From Amycolatopsis iheyensis (GTDB taxonomy: Bacteria; Actinomycetota; Actinomycetes; Mycobacteriales; Pseudonocardiaceae), in contig NZ_JAMXQV010000003.1 of assembly GCF_024703995.1 (NCBI RefSeq), positions 62,001 to 126,000 of the forward strand: 64,000 nt of DNA, written 5' to 3'. The translations under genes and the position numbers were made by a program. How positions within the stretch are numbered: position 1 is the first letter of the stretch; each line of letters starts with the position of its first letter. The notes beneath the pieces were generated by a model. That model did not search any database, was not told where the DNA came from, and worked only from the letters and a program-made list of their open reading frames with translations. Below are positions 63,942 to 64,000 of this stretch, one piece after another.

Positions 63942-64000
63942 ATGTCGGTTACCGAGAACAACGTTTCCGAAGCTCTTCGCGAGGGGGCGGTCATTCCGGC
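63942..64000 (+). CDS. sufD: Fe-S cluster assembly protein SufD, 5' end only
   Basis: The window ends after 19 codons (MSVTENNVSEALREGAVIP). The ATG is two bases past the sufB stop. Identity is inferred from position: sufD follows sufB in the actinobacterial suf operon. The partial sequence alone gives no motif. Confidence 0.7.
   Translation, partial: MSVTENNVSEALREGAVIP

Overview
The window is high-GC actinobacterial chromosome, most likely from the order Pseudonocardiales and probably Amycolatopsis. That assignment is an inference. It rests on GC content and GTG/TTG start usage, on actinobacteria-specific genes (whiA, rbpA, opcA, mptB, sufR), and on a gene order that matches the Mycobacterium tuberculosis ribA-ribH-uvrC-rapZ-yvcK-whiA ... 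gap-pgk-tpi-secG ... tkt-tal-zwf-opcA-pgl ... ctaB-qor-ctaA-ABC-mptB-sufR-sufB backbone. No rRNA, tRNA or CRISPR array was seen.

Layout. 1-1642: end of ribBA, ribH and a PH-domain membrane protein. 1.7-3.5 kb: a scar with a decayed epoxide hydrolase, a VOC protein and a collapsed IS1634-like element. 3.5-5.1 kb: xthA and a secreted trypsin-like protease. 5.4-10.2 kb: uvrC-rapZ-yvcK-whiA. 10.2-28.4 kb: an accessory block between whiA and gap. It holds a sterol-desaturase operon, a TetR regulator, a very large secreted sugar dehydrogenase/PEBP fusion, a HemF-like protein, a three-gene SMC/condensin-like operon, an F420-type oxidoreductase, a LysE exporter and an AlkZ-like protein. 28.8-32.6 kb: gap-pgk-tpiA, secG and rbpA. 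32.8-38.5 kb: a sensor kinase, a FAD monooxygenase/TetR pair and a frame-disrupted NB-ARC/TPR protein. 38.5-46.7 kb: the minus-strand pentose-phosphate operon tkt-tal-pgi-zwf-opcA-pgl. 47-54.2 kb: ctaB, small unknowns, a HelD-type RNA polymerase motor, an FKBP lipoprotein, a quinone oxidoreductase and an ATP-grasp enzyme. 54.3-58.2 kb: tiny Gly-Asn-Thr peptides, a desaturase, ctaA and an HTH protein. 58.2-64 kb: an ABC exporter, mptB, then sufR-sufB-sufD running off the end.

How the genes work together. The core genes cover central carbon flow (lower glycolysis and the oxidative and non-oxidative pentose phosphate pathway), heme A synthesis (ctaB plus ctaA), Fe-S assembly under SufR, riboflavin synthesis, DNA repair and transcription support (RbpA, HelD). 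The least explained item is the 18084-24822 operon. Its sizes and order resemble kleisin/KITE/SMC condensins (MksFEB, Wadjet JetABC), but no JetD/MksG nuclease is adjacent and the ATPase carries a Walker B Asp-Asn in place of Asp-Glu.

Other notable features are several families of palindromic repeats (5264-5307, 16521-16697, 51918-51963, 32704-32825, and 22555-22580 inside the SMC-like gene), and a poly-G/poly-C stretch at 51964-52053. That stretch looks like an assembly or sequencing artefact and removes the 3' end of a quinone oxidoreductase.
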